Assembly (NCBI RefSeq): GCF_005503445.1
Contig: NZ_SCOH01000017.1
Location: forward strand, 41,358-105,357
Origin: Chitinivorax sp. B
Lineage (GTDB): Bacteria > Pseudomonadota > Gammaproteobacteria > Burkholderiales > SCOH01
Length of the DNA stretch: 64,000 nucleotides
Direction: 5' to 3'
The position numbers were made by a program, and so were the translations under genes. The notes under the pieces are model-generated. The model was not told the origin of the DNA. It made no database searches and worked only from the letters and a program-made list of their open reading frames with translations. The stretch's first letter is position 1; each line of letters opens with the position of its first letter. Positions 11,304 through 20,058 of this stretch are shown here, piece by piece.

Positions 11304-12782
11304 ATGCGGATTGCCTTTCGTTGCGATGCGTCGATCCAGCTGGGTACCGGCCATGTGATGCGCTGTCTGACACTGGCGGATGCGTTGGCAGCCCAAGGCG
11401 GGCATTGCTTGTTCATTTGTGCAGATGGGCCGGGTGAAATGACCGCAACGATTGTTGCGCGAGGACATGAGGCAGTCTGTTTACCTGCTGGCATGGGTGC
11501 TGACAAAGATGCCGCAGCGACCTTGGCGGCACTGGGTGGCATGGTGATCAATTGGCTGGTGGTGGACCATTATCCGCTTGATCAGGACTGGCACCGTGCC
11601 CTGCGAGTCGTGGCTGAGCGTATCCTGGTGATTGACGATCTGGCCAATCGCACACTGGACGCCGATATGGTGCTTGACCAGAATCTTTCCGTTCATGCCG
11701 ACACACGATATGTCGATCTGGTGGGCGCACAGTGCCGACAATTGATTGGCCCGCACTATGCTTTGTTGGGGCCGGATTTCGGTCGACTAAGGCAAATGCA
11801 GCGACAACCTGCCTCGCCAGTGCGCGTGCTGGTGAGCTTTGGTGGCAGTGATCCGGCCGGTTTGACCTTACCGGTTTTGCAAGCCTTGCTGGCAGCAGAA
11901 TTGGGTGATGTCCGCTTCGATGTGGTGATTGGCAGTCAATGTTCGGCGAAGCAGTCCATTGAAGCGCTGGGTAGAACAGATCAACGGGTGACTTGCCATG
12001 TCGCGACGCCCCACATGGCTGCGCTGATGGCCGGCGCCAGTGTCTTTGTGGGTGCCGGCGGGGCGACCTCCTGGGAGCGGTGTTGCATGGGGGTACCCTC
12101 AGTCATTGCTGCGGTGGCTGACAATCAGCAGGCGGGTTGTGAAGCGTTAGCGGCCATAGGTGCCCAGCTGTACCTAGGCCGTTGTGAGTCGGTACCAATA
12201 CAGGCCTGGGTTGCTGCCACTACTTTGTTGTTACAGTCGCACACGGTTGCTCAGACCTTGTCACAAGTGGCGGCAACGGTGGTGGATGGCCAAGGAACTC
12301 AGCGAGTTGTGCGTGCGATGTTGCAAGCTGATCCAGGCCGATTGTGCCAACTGCGCTCTGCTACGCTGGATGATGCAGCCAACCTGCATGCCTGGCGGAA
12401 TCATCCGGATGTGCGCCGTTTTGCCGGCGATGATCGCGACATCCCGTTGATACAACACATGGCCTGGCTCAACCGGCTGTTCGCCGATCCCCAGCGGGTC
12501 TTGTTGATCGCAGAGGATGAGGCCGGGCCTGTTGGTGTACTACGTTACGACAGGGAAGATGAAATAGCCATCGTCTCTATTTACTTGGTCCCTGGCCGGA
12601 TTGGGCAAGGTCTTGGTGCAGGATTGCTGACCGCGGGTGAGCACTGGTTATGTACGCACTGGCCGACGGTGCGTCAAATCAAGGCCGTGGTACGTGCCGA
12701 CAATCCCCGCTCGGCCCGCTTGTTTGCCGCAGCGGGTTATCAACCTGTCACCCATCATTTACTGAAACAGATCGGAGCCTGA
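11304..12782 (+). CDS. pseG: PseG-PseH fusion: UDP-sugar hydrolase plus N-acetyltransferase
   Basis: A 492-residue two-domain protein. Residues 1 to about 340 are PseG, a GT-B-fold hydrolase that removes UDP from UDP-2,4-diacetamido-trideoxy-altrose: RCDASIQLGTGHVMRC with the catalytic-type His17, then VSFGGSDPAGLT and GAGGATSWERCCMGVPS. Residues from about 345 are a GNAT acetyltransferase (LRSATLDDAANLHAWRNHPDVRRF, then IYLVPGRIGQGLGAGLL for acetyl-CoA), equivalent to PseH, which acetylates the 4-amino group made by PseC. No separate pseH is present in the cluster, which supports the fusion. pseI follows after 1 bp. Confidence 0.93.
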   Translation: MRIAFRCDASIQLGTGHVMRCLTLADALAAQGGHCLFICADGPGEMTATIVARGHEAVCLPAGMGADKDAAATLAALGGMVINWLVVDHYPLDQDWHRALRVVAERILVIDDLANRTLDADMVLDQNLSVHADTRYVDLVGAQCRQLIGPHYALLGPDFGRLRQMQRQPASPVRVLVSFGGSDPAGLTLPVLQALLAAELGDVRFDVVIGSQCSAKQSIEALGRTDQRVTCHVATPHMAALMAGASVFVGAGGATSWERCCMGVPSVIAAVADNQQAGCEALAAIGAQLYLGRCESVPIQAWVAATTLLLQSHTVAQTLSQVAATVVDGQGTQRVVRAMLQADPGRLCQLRSATLDDAANLHAWRNHPDVRRFAGDDRDIPLIQHMAWLNRLFADPQRVLLIAEDEAGPVGVLRYDREDEIAIVSIYLVPGRIGQGLGAGLLTAGEHWLCTHWPTVRQIKAVVRADNPRSARLFAAAGYQPVTHHLLKQIGA

Positions 12783-12783
12783 C

Positions 12784-13842
12784 ATGTCGAGCCAACCGTT
12801 TCTAATCGGCCCGCGCGAAATCGGGCCGCATTGCCCGCCGTTCGTGATTGCCGAAATGTCAGGTAATCACAATCAATCATTGGATCGCGCGTTGGCGATT
12901 GTCGATGCCGCGGCTCAGGCTGGCGCCCATGCACTCAAGCTGCAGACTTACACCGCCGATACCATGACCATCGATTGCGATGCGCCCGGTTTTCGCATCG
13001 ACGACCCGAACAGCCTGTGGGCTGGCCGCACACTGCACTCGTTGTATCACGAAGCCCACACGCCATGGGACTGGCATCAGCCGATCATGGAACGTTGTGC
13101 AGCGCAGGGCATGCTCTGTTTCAGTACGCCATTTGATGATACTGCAGTGGACTTTCTGGAATCGCTGGCAGTGCCCTGTTACAAGATTGCCTCGTTCGAA
13201 AACACCGATCTGCCGCTGATCTGTAAGGTAGCCAGTACCGGCAAGCCGATGATCATCTCCACCGGCATGGCCAGCGTGGCAGAACTGGATGAGACTGTAC
13301 GGACGGCCCGTCAGGCGGGTTGCCGGCAATTGGTCCTACTGAAATGCACCAGCACCTATCCTGCTACACCGGCGAACTCCAATGTTCGTACTATTCCACA
13401 TCTGCGGGAATTGTTTGGGTGTGAGGTGGGCCTGTCCGACCATACCATGGGGGTAGGTGCATCGGTCGCGGCAGTGGCTTTGGGTGCAACGGTAATCGAA
13501 AAGCACTTTACCCTGAGACGGGCCGACGGTGGGGTGGATTCGGCTTTTTCACTGGAGCCGGATGAAATGCATTCCCTGGTGGTGGAAACGGAAAGAGCCT
13601 GGCAATCGCTGGGGCAGGTGCGTTATGGCGCAGGCGAGGCTGAGCAGAAATCGCTGGCTTTCCGGCGTTCGTTGTATGTGGTGACTGATGTGGTAGCCGG
13701 GATGGTATTGACGCACGCGCATGTACGGGCGATTCGTCCTGGCTTTGGTTTGCCGCCGAAGCATCTTGACCAGGTCATCGGGCGTATCGCCAAAACCGCC
13801 ATCCGGCGCGGTACGCCGTTGTCGTGGGACTTGCTGGGCTAA
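12784..13842 (+). CDS. pseI: Pseudaminic acid synthase PseI
   Basis: A 352-residue NeuB-family enzyme that condenses the PseG product with PEP to pseudaminic acid. It has the barrel start IGPHCPPFVIAEMSGNHNQS, catalytic region KCTSTYPA, SDHTMGVGASVAAVALGATVIEKHFTL and a C-terminal SAF domain (SLAFRRSLYVVTDVVAG, IRPGFGLPPKH). It matches PseI better than the other NeuB paralogue of this cluster. It closes the core biosynthetic set, so PseB, C, H, G, I and F are all encoded between 3.7 and 13.8 kb. Confidence 0.93.
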   Translation: MSSQPFLIGPREIGPHCPPFVIAEMSGNHNQSLDRALAIVDAAAQAGAHALKLQTYTADTMTIDCDAPGFRIDDPNSLWAGRTLHSLYHEAHTPWDWHQPIMERCAAQGMLCFSTPFDDTAVDFLESLAVPCYKIASFENTDLPLICKVASTGKPMIISTGMASVAELDETVRTARQAGCRQLVLLKCTSTYPATPANSNVRTIPHLRELFGCEVGLSDHTMGVGASVAAVALGATVIEKHFTLRRADGGVDSAFSLEPDEMHSLVVETERAWQSLGQVRYGAGEAEQKSLAFRRSLYVVTDVVAGMVLTHAHVRAIRPGFGLPPKHLDQVIGRIAKTAIRRGTPLSWDLLG

Positions 13843-13940
13843 AAATCGGCGACTACACTGCTATCAGCACCAGCGGTAACAATAAAAAATCCCTATGACG
13901 AGCCCCCAGCTCGTCTTCATTTCACAATAATGGAACCGTT

Positions 13941-15212
13941 ATGGCGAATGTGGACCGGCTGATCAACTGGAAGACCGATGCCTGGAAAGATCCGCAGATG
14001 GTGGCGTGGTATTCACGCCGTATGGTGGAGAACAGCGGTACCAATCGCCTCAATAATGCGTTGGAAACCAGTCTGATTGCACAATATTGCCTGGGAGAGA
14101 CGGTACTGGATGTTGGCATTGGCACCGGCCGTGCCTCGCTGCCGTTGGTACGGGAAGGCAAACAGGTCACGGGTGTAGATAGTTCGCAGGCGATGCTGGA
14201 TGAAACCCGTCGCTTGGCTGACGGATTGCCGATTACGCTGATTCCTGGCGATGTGCTGGATCTGCCGGTTGCGAACCAGAGCTATGACACGTTGTGCGCC
14301 TTGAATGTGTTGACACATTTCCCTCACTGGCGCGAAGTGTTGCCGCATTGGGCCAGTAAAGTGAAACCCGGCGGACGGCTGGTGTTCGATGTCTATTCGT
14401 TGGATCACCTGCGTGTTGCGACTGGTAAAGCCTTGACTGAAGCGGACATGTTGCCCAGGGAAGGGGACGATTCGTCCATCTCCCGTTTCAATTTGCGGAT
14501 CGCCGTGGAAGATCTGGTGACGGCGGCAGATCAAATGGGTCTGACCATTGTTGCCGTGGTGCCCTACCGAGGTTTTTTCGGCTCCACCGATACCAATCAG
14601 CTGCTGGCACCTTGGTTGGAGGGACAGCAACGCTGGGAGCGATTGTTGTCATGGTTGGCAACCGATCAGCGCATGTTGGATTGTGCCTTGTTCCTGGAAA
14701 AACATTTCATTGCACCGTTGACCAGTCAGGTCTCGGGTAAATTGATGCTGGTTCTAGATCATCGACCAGACCCATCTGCCAATGCCCGTTGGCTGGCCCG
14801 GAATACCGAAATGAATGCAATATTGGCAAGCGAGCGTCTGTCGTTACCGATGTTGACACCTTATCTACCTGCTTCTGCCGAGCAGATTTGTGATCAATTG
14901 GCGCAGCATTTGTTGCCCTTGCGCAATCAGATGTTGCTGTACCGTATTGTCAAACCCATGTTGGCCAACGCCCAGCGCTTCGACCTGGCCAGCCTGTTGC
15001 CTGACCCAGTATTCGGCAGGTTTGTCGATTGGTTCCGACGAGAGTTGCTGGATCAGATGGCCAGTCGTGTCGCCGGCCATTGGTCAACTTGTCTTCCTGC
15101 CGAGCAGGCCACTCATTATGAAGGTGTGGATGTGGCAGTTGCGACCCAATATGCATTGACCGAACGTTTGTTGACCGAACATCTCGGTCGCTTCAGCGGG
15201 GTACGCACATGA
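13941..15212 (+). CDS. SAM-dependent methyltransferase with extra C-terminal domain
   Basis: A 423-residue protein. The N-terminal 200 residues are a class I methyltransferase: motif I VLDVGIGTGRASLPL, then GVDSSQAMLDE and ALNVLTHFPHWREVLPHWASKVKPGGRLVFDVYS. The remaining roughly 200 residues are not recognised and look helical. It starts 98 bp after pseI, where a new promoter is possible, and overlaps the following glycosyltransferase gene by 4 bp. Its position suggests methylation of the nonulosonic acid or of another sugar in the glycan. The acceptor is unknown. Confidence 0.8.
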   Translation: MANVDRLINWKTDAWKDPQMVAWYSRRMVENSGTNRLNNALETSLIAQYCLGETVLDVGIGTGRASLPLVREGKQVTGVDSSQAMLDETRRLADGLPITLIPGDVLDLPVANQSYDTLCALNVLTHFPHWREVLPHWASKVKPGGRLVFDVYSLDHLRVATGKALTEADMLPREGDDSSISRFNLRIAVEDLVTAADQMGLTIVAVVPYRGFFGSTDTNQLLAPWLEGQQRWERLLSWLATDQRMLDCALFLEKHFIAPLTSQVSGKLMLVLDHRPDPSANARWLARNTEMNAILASERLSLPMLTPYLPASAEQICDQLAQHLLPLRNQMLLYRIVKPMLANAQRFDLASLLPDPVFGRFVDWFRRELLDQMASRVAGHWSTCLPAEQATHYEGVDVAVATQYALTERLLTEHLGRFSGVRT

Positions 15213-18200
15213 AGCAGCAGGCGCTGGTCTATTTCTTGTGGGAAAAGAATATCGATGTATTGCGCCATCACCTGGCGCGCTTTCCCGAGTGCGTGATTCT
15301 GGTCTACGGTCCCTATACCGGGGCCCTATCACCTGCCATACAGGAGCTGGCTGGCAGCCGCCTGGTCGACATCGGCCAGTTGCTGACCCAGGCCGATTTA
15401 CCCGAGCTTCAGCAGGCGCTGGCCCTGTACGAACAGCATGTGGATACCCTGGGTCAGACCGATGCCTGGTTGGGGTTGTGCGAAACCTTATCACTGGCGC
15501 CACTTGACGTTGCTGAATCGGTCATCGAATCGGCCCGGGGGCATGGCGCATTGGGCATTCAGTTGCTAGCCGCTTTGAGCAAGGCCCGCCGTCTTTACGA
15601 TATCCGGCTGTTACTGTTGAATGAAGATGTGACGGCCGCTGGCCGGTTGACTACAGGTTGGGGCCGAGCCCATGGCGTACCCAGCCTATTGGTGCAGCAC
15701 GGGGTACAGCTATCCACTGCTTATACAGTCCATGGCGATTTGTTTGCCGATGCTGCCGCAGTGTTTGGTGGTCGTGGCACTGAAGCTTACCTGGACGTAG
15801 GGGTAGCGCCTGAACGATTGTTCATTACCGGCAATCCTGCGTGGGATCGTTATCCAGACTGGATTGCCCAGCGTGAGACATTGCGTGCCGATTTATGCGC
15901 ACGACACAGCCGTGACGCTGCCCAGCCCATTATTTTGTTCGGTACCACGTGGGCGGCCAACCTGACTGCGTTGGGGGACGAACAGATCTATGGCGATACC
16001 TTGCGTGATTTCATGCGGGCTTTGCCGCCATTGTTGGCAGCCGGTTTATCGCCGCAGTTCGTGATCAAGGATCGTGCCGCCAACGCGCACTTTGGTACTG
16101 AACGTTACCAGCAGATTGCGGTCGAGGAGGGCATCGATCCAGCTTTGTTTACCTATGCCACTGCTGACACCGAAGCCTGGGTGGTCGCCAGCGATGTGGT
16201 GATCTCAGTCGATTCCAATCTCAGCATTGAAGCGATGATGGCAGGTACGCCAACCATCAACTTGATGAATGAAACCGGCATGCTGTTAGGCCCCAGCTTT
16301 GATGCCGATGCCGGTGTGCTGGAAGTGGAAGCGGATGAGTTGGCAGGTACGCTGGCCAACTTATTGACTGATGGCGGTTTCCGTTTCACCTTGCGTCAGC
16401 AAATGGCTGCCCGGTTACCCCATTACAACCATCGCAGCGAACAGACTGCCGCTGAGCGGGTATCAGAGCTGGTGGCGCGCCTGGGGCAATTCCATGCGAC
16501 CGAACAGCACTACGTATGGCAGCAATACCTGGAAGTGGAAGATATTGATGCCACCGGTTACCACGAGGGTGCACGGGGTGATCTGGTGGCCATGTTCACC
16601 AATACACCACGCCTGGTGCTCGATATCGGTTGTGCTGCGGGCGGTACCGGCCGGGTGCTGAAGCAGCTGTATCCGGATGCGCAGGTGTGGGGTATCGAAA
16701 CCAACCGGGCGGCGGCGGAGGTGGCAGCCACCCGGCTGGACAGGGTGCTGGTCGGCAAGTTCGAGGAATTCGACCTGGAGCGCGAAGGCATCACAAAGGG
16801 CAGCCTGGATGGCGTGATTGTGGCTGACGTGCTGGAACATATGTACAACCCGTGGAAGGTGATGGAGACCCTGCGGCCATACCTGTCACCACGGGCTCAG
16901 GTCATCGCCAGTATCCCCAATGTCCGTAATCTGGCGTTGATGAACGACCTGGCCAATGGCCATTGGAAGTATGAAGCGTTGGGTTTGCTGGACATTACCC
17001 ACATCCGCTTCTTTACCTATAAGGAAGTGGAACGTTTCTTCCGTGAGACCGGATACCGGGTGGTGCGCACCACCTATGGCATCGATACCCGCCTGAAGGA
17101 TGTCTTCGAGCAGCATCGGGATCATTGTCCGACCAACCTCGACACGGGCAAGATGTTGTTGCGTGATGTGAGCCAGGAAGAACTGTATGAATTGTGCAGC
17201 CTGCAATTCTATGTGGTGGCCGTGCCATCGGAAGCGGCCGATGCCGATCCGGTAGCGTTGGATGCCGGACAGGTGCCGGCCTTACGCCATCAACAACTGT
17301 TGAAACAGCATACGTTATCCGTGGCGGAGGCCGAACAGTTCGAACTGCGCATGGCGCAATGGCGGGATCATCCATTGTTCCATGTGGCGGTGATTTTGAC
17401 AGCCGAATCCGGTCCGCAACTGGGGCAAACCATTCAGTCGCTGGCGCAACAGGGCTATTACCGGGTAAGGATATCCATTCTCTCCGGCAGTGCAGCCCCT
17501 GCCGATTTCGTCGGCAATGAGCGCATTGAATGGTGCCAAGCGGAAGGCAGTGTCTTTGACGCGCTCAACCATTTGTTTGCACATACCGACGCGGATTGGT
17601 TGCTGGTATTGAATGCCGGCGATCAGGTGGCGCCTCACAGCTTGCTGTTTGTTGCTGAACAGGCGTATCGGCACCCGGCCTGGCGCTTGATCTATAGCGA
17701 TGAAGACACCATTGGGCAGGATGGCAAGCCAGCGTTGCCTTATTTCAAACCGGATTTCAGTCCGGACTACCTGCGTGGTTATCCTTATATCGGTGCATTG
17801 GCGTGGTTGTCCAAACCAGCTTTCAATCGCATGCTGGGTTTCCAGGCTGCATTGGCAGGTGCTGAATGGTATGACCTGCAATTGCGTCTGTTGGCAGCCT
17901 TCGGACCAGATGCATTTGGACATGTGGCCGATATTCTGATCCATCGCTGGCCAAATCAACGTTTCGATGACCTCCCTACATTGCAGATCGTCAACGCCAA
18001 TGCAACCGCGCTGCAAAGTCATCTGGCAGCAACCAATACTCCAGCGACGTTGGCGTTGGGCGCCGTGCCGGGTAGCTATCGATTGCGTTACCAGCTGAGC
18101 GATCACCCGCTGGTATCGATCATCATTCCAACCCTCGATAATCTGGCTTTCCTGCGTCGTTGCCTGGAAACAGTGCTGGAGCAGACCGATTATCCACGTT

Positions 18201-19951
18201 ATGAATTGCTGATCATTGATACTGGTAGTCAGGATTCGGAAACCCTTACTTATCTGCAAGGGTTGGAGGCATTGGGTTCGGAAAGTGTTCGCGTCTATAC
18301 CTTGTCGGGCCCATTCAACTTCTCGCATGTGATGAACCTGGCAGCGGCCGAAGCCCATGGTGAATACCTGCTGTTGCTGAACAATGATGTTGCCCCTTTA
18401 TCGACCGATTGGCTGACCGAATTGATGGGTTACGCGGTCAGGCCCGATGTGGGTGTGGTAGGGCCGAGACTGCTCAAGCCGGATGGCACGGTGCAACAGG
18501 CTGGTTTGACATTGGGCCTGCTTGGCGCGGCCGATACTGCATTTTTCGGTATTCCGCATGATTCCAACCTGGGTTTCGGTCGTGCACAACTGGTGCAGAA
18601 TGTTTCGGCCGTTTCAGGCTCTTGTCTGCTGATTCGCAAAGCAGTATTCGAGCAGGTGGGGGGCATGAATGAAGCCATCGCGATTGCCTATAACGATGTC
18701 GATTTATGCTTGCGAGTGCGCGAGCTAGGGTTACTGGTGGTGTATACGCCCTATGCGACACTACTGCATGAAGGTGGCGCTACCCTGAAGAATCCGGACC
18801 TGGCTGGTAATATTGGCACCAGGCTGGAAGCAGACCGGCGTGAACTGCATCTTCGCTGGCTGCCGCAACTGGCTCGTGATCCTTATTACAACACCAATTT
18901 GTCGCTGAACGAATATGGTGGCCAGATCGAAACCCGAGCCGGGCTGACCTGGAGCCCGCTGTCCTGGAAGCCGTTACCCCGCATTCTGGCGCACCCTGCC
19001 GATAATCAGGGCTGCGGCCACTATCGCATCATCCAGCCTTTGAGCCGCGCAGTCGATCATGGTTTGATTGAAGCGACCCATTCCTTCTCGTATTACACTC
19101 CGGTGGAGATGGAGCGCTTCGAAATCGATACCTGGTTGCTGCAACGTCAGTTGCAGCCACACCAAACTGAGATCATCCGTCAATACAAGGCATTGCATAA
19201 ATGCCTGCTGGTGTTCGAGCTGGATGATCTGACCACCAATCTGCCAATGAAAAGTCTGCACCGCGAACATATCCCCAAAGACATCCGCAAGTGGCTACGT
19301 GAGGCGGTAGGGCTGTGTGATCGTTTCGTGGTGTCAACTGAACCACTGGCTGAGGCTTATCGCGATCTGAGCGCCGATATCCGGGTGGTCAAGAATGCCA
19401 TCGACACGCGTCAGTGGGGTCATTTTTCACCTAAACGGCGTGTGACTGTCAAACCGCGTGTGGGTTGGGCCGGTGGGGTAAGTCATACCGGTGATCTGGA
19501 GCTGTTCGCCGGTGTGGTGGCGGCACTTGCCAATGAGGTGGACTGGGTCTTCATGGGCATGTGCCCCGACAAGCTGCGGCCGCATGTCAAGGAATTCCAT
19601 CCTGGTGTGCCGATTGATCGTTACCCCACGGCATTGGCTGCGCTGAATCTGGACTTGGCGCTTGCACCACTTGAACTCAATCATTTCAACGAATGCAAAA
19701 GCAATCTTCGGTTACTGGAATACGGCATCCTGGGCTATCCTGTGATTGCAACCGATATTCTGCCGTATCAGGGCAACTTTCCGATTACGCTGGTAAAGAA
19801 CCGTGACCGCGACTGGATTCATGCGATTCGTGAGCAGCTGACTGATCTGGATGCATTGGCAGCTCAGGGCGACAGGTTGCGCACCTACGTGTTGGAACAT
19901 TGGACCATCGAAAAACATCTGGAAAACTGGATGTCTGCCTGGTTCAAATAA
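15209..19951 (+). CDS. Giant multi-domain glycosyltransferase, probably for flagellin glycan
   Basis: A 1580-residue protein with at least four modules. Residues 1-435: a GT-B-like transferase (VQHGVQLS, GNPAWDRYP, SNLSIEAMMAGTPTINL) resembling CDP-glycerol/polysaccharide transferases. About 450-620: a methyltransferase (VLDIGCAAGGTGRVL near 470, GVIVADVLEHMYNPW). About 720-950: a GT2-like domain (YSDEDTIG near 828). About 965-1240: a second GT2 domain (VSIIIPTLDN, LLLLNNDVAP, YNDVDLCLRVRE). From 1258: a GT4-like C-terminal region (HPADNQGCGHYRI, LEYGILGYPVIATD). It is coupled by 4-bp overlap to the methyltransferase gene and ends directly before the flagellin promoter. Assembly and attachment of a flagellin glycan is a context-based inference; O-antigen synthesis is the alternative. 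Confidence 0.85.
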   Translation: MKQQALVYFLWEKNIDVLRHHLARFPECVILVYGPYTGALSPAIQELAGSRLVDIGQLLTQADLPELQQALALYEQHVDTLGQTDAWLGLCETLSLAPLDVAESVIESARGHGALGIQLLAALSKARRLYDIRLLLLNEDVTAAGRLTTGWGRAHGVPSLLVQHGVQLSTAYTVHGDLFADAAAVFGGRGTEAYLDVGVAPERLFITGNPAWDRYPDWIAQRETLRADLCARHSRDAAQPIILFGTTWAANLTALGDEQIYGDTLRDFMRALPPLLAAGLSPQFVIKDRAANAHFGTERYQQIAVEEGIDPALFTYATADTEAWVVASDVVISVDSNLSIEAMMAGTPTINLMNETGMLLGPSFDADAGVLEVEADELAGTLANLLTDGGFRFTLRQQMAARLPHYNHRSEQTAAERVSELVARLGQFHATEQHYVWQQYLEVEDIDATGYHEGARGDLVAMFTNTPRLVLDIGCAAGGTGRVLKQLYPDAQVWGIETNRAAAEVAATRLDRVLVGKFEEFDLEREGITKGSLDGVIVADVLEHMYNPWKVMETLRPYLSPRAQVIASIPNVRNLALMNDLANGHWKYEALGLLDITHIRFFTYKEVERFFRETGYRVVRTTYGIDTRLKDVFEQHRDHCPTNLDTGKMLLRDVSQEELYELCSLQFYVVAVPSEAADADPVALDAGQVPALRHQQLLKQHTLSVAEAEQFELRMAQWRDHPLFHVAVILTAESGPQLGQTIQSLAQQGYYRVRISILSGSAAPADFVGNERIEWCQAEGSVFDALNHLFAHTDADWLLVLNAGDQVAPHSLLFVAEQAYRHPAWRLIYSDEDTIGQDGKPALPYFKPDFSPDYLRGYPYIGALAWLSKPAFNRMLGFQAALAGAEWYDLQLRLLAAFGPDAFGHVADILIHRWPNQRFDDLPTLQIVNANATALQSHLAATNTPATLALGAVPGSYRLRYQLSDHPLVSIIIPTLDNLAFLRRCLETVLEQTDYPRYELLIIDTGSQDSETLTYLQGLEALGSESVRVYTLSGPFNFSHVMNLAAAEAHGEYLLLLNNDVAPLSTDWLTELMGYAVRPDVGVVGPRLLKPDGTVQQAGLTLGLLGAADTAFFGIPHDSNLGFGRAQLVQNVSAVSGSCLLIRKAVFEQVGGMNEAIAIAYNDVDLCLRVRELGLLVVYTPYATLLHEGGATLKNPDLAGNIGTRLEADRRELHLRWLPQLARDPYYNTNLSLNEYGGQIETRAGLTWSPLSWKPLPRILAHPADNQGCGHYRIIQPLSRAVDHGLIEATHSFSYYTPVEMERFEIDTWLLQRQLQPHQTEIIRQYKALHKCLLVFELDDLTTNLPMKSLHREHIPKDIRKWLREAVGLCDRFVVSTEPLAEAYRDLSADIRVVKNAIDTRQWGHFSPKRRVTVKPRVGWAGGVSHTGDLELFAGVVAALANEVDWVFMGMCPDKLRPHVKEFHPGVPIDRYPTALAALNLDLALAPLELNHFNECKSNLRLLEYGILGYPVIATDILPYQGNFPITLVKNRDRDWIHAIREQLTDLDALAAQGDRLRTYVLEHWTIEKHLENWMSAWFK

Positions 19952-19967
19952 TTTTTGGGGTTTTGGC

Positions 19968-19994
19968 TAAAGTAGTGTTAGCGAATGCCGATAT
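19968..19994 (+). promoter_or_regulatory. Sigma-28 (FliA) promoter of flagellin gene
   Basis: TAAA at 19968-19971, exactly 15 bases, then GCCGATAT at 19987-19994: the flagellar sigma-28 consensus TAAA-N15-GCCGATAA with one mismatch. It begins 17 bases after the stop of the giant glycosyltransferase and 91 bases before the flagellin ATG, so flagellin is expressed as a late, FliA-dependent gene independent of the sugar operon. Confidence 0.9.
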
Positions 19995-20058
19995 TCGATT
20001 CAGAGACGTGAGCAACGTCTTATTGAACGAACTAGGCTGCACCTGAAAGGAGCACAAC

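Noticed and set aside
17315..18358. 347-residue minus-strand open frame
   Set aside because: Lies wholly inside the giant glycosyltransferase gene on the opposite strand, has no ribosome site and no recognisable protein; a shadow of the codon pattern.
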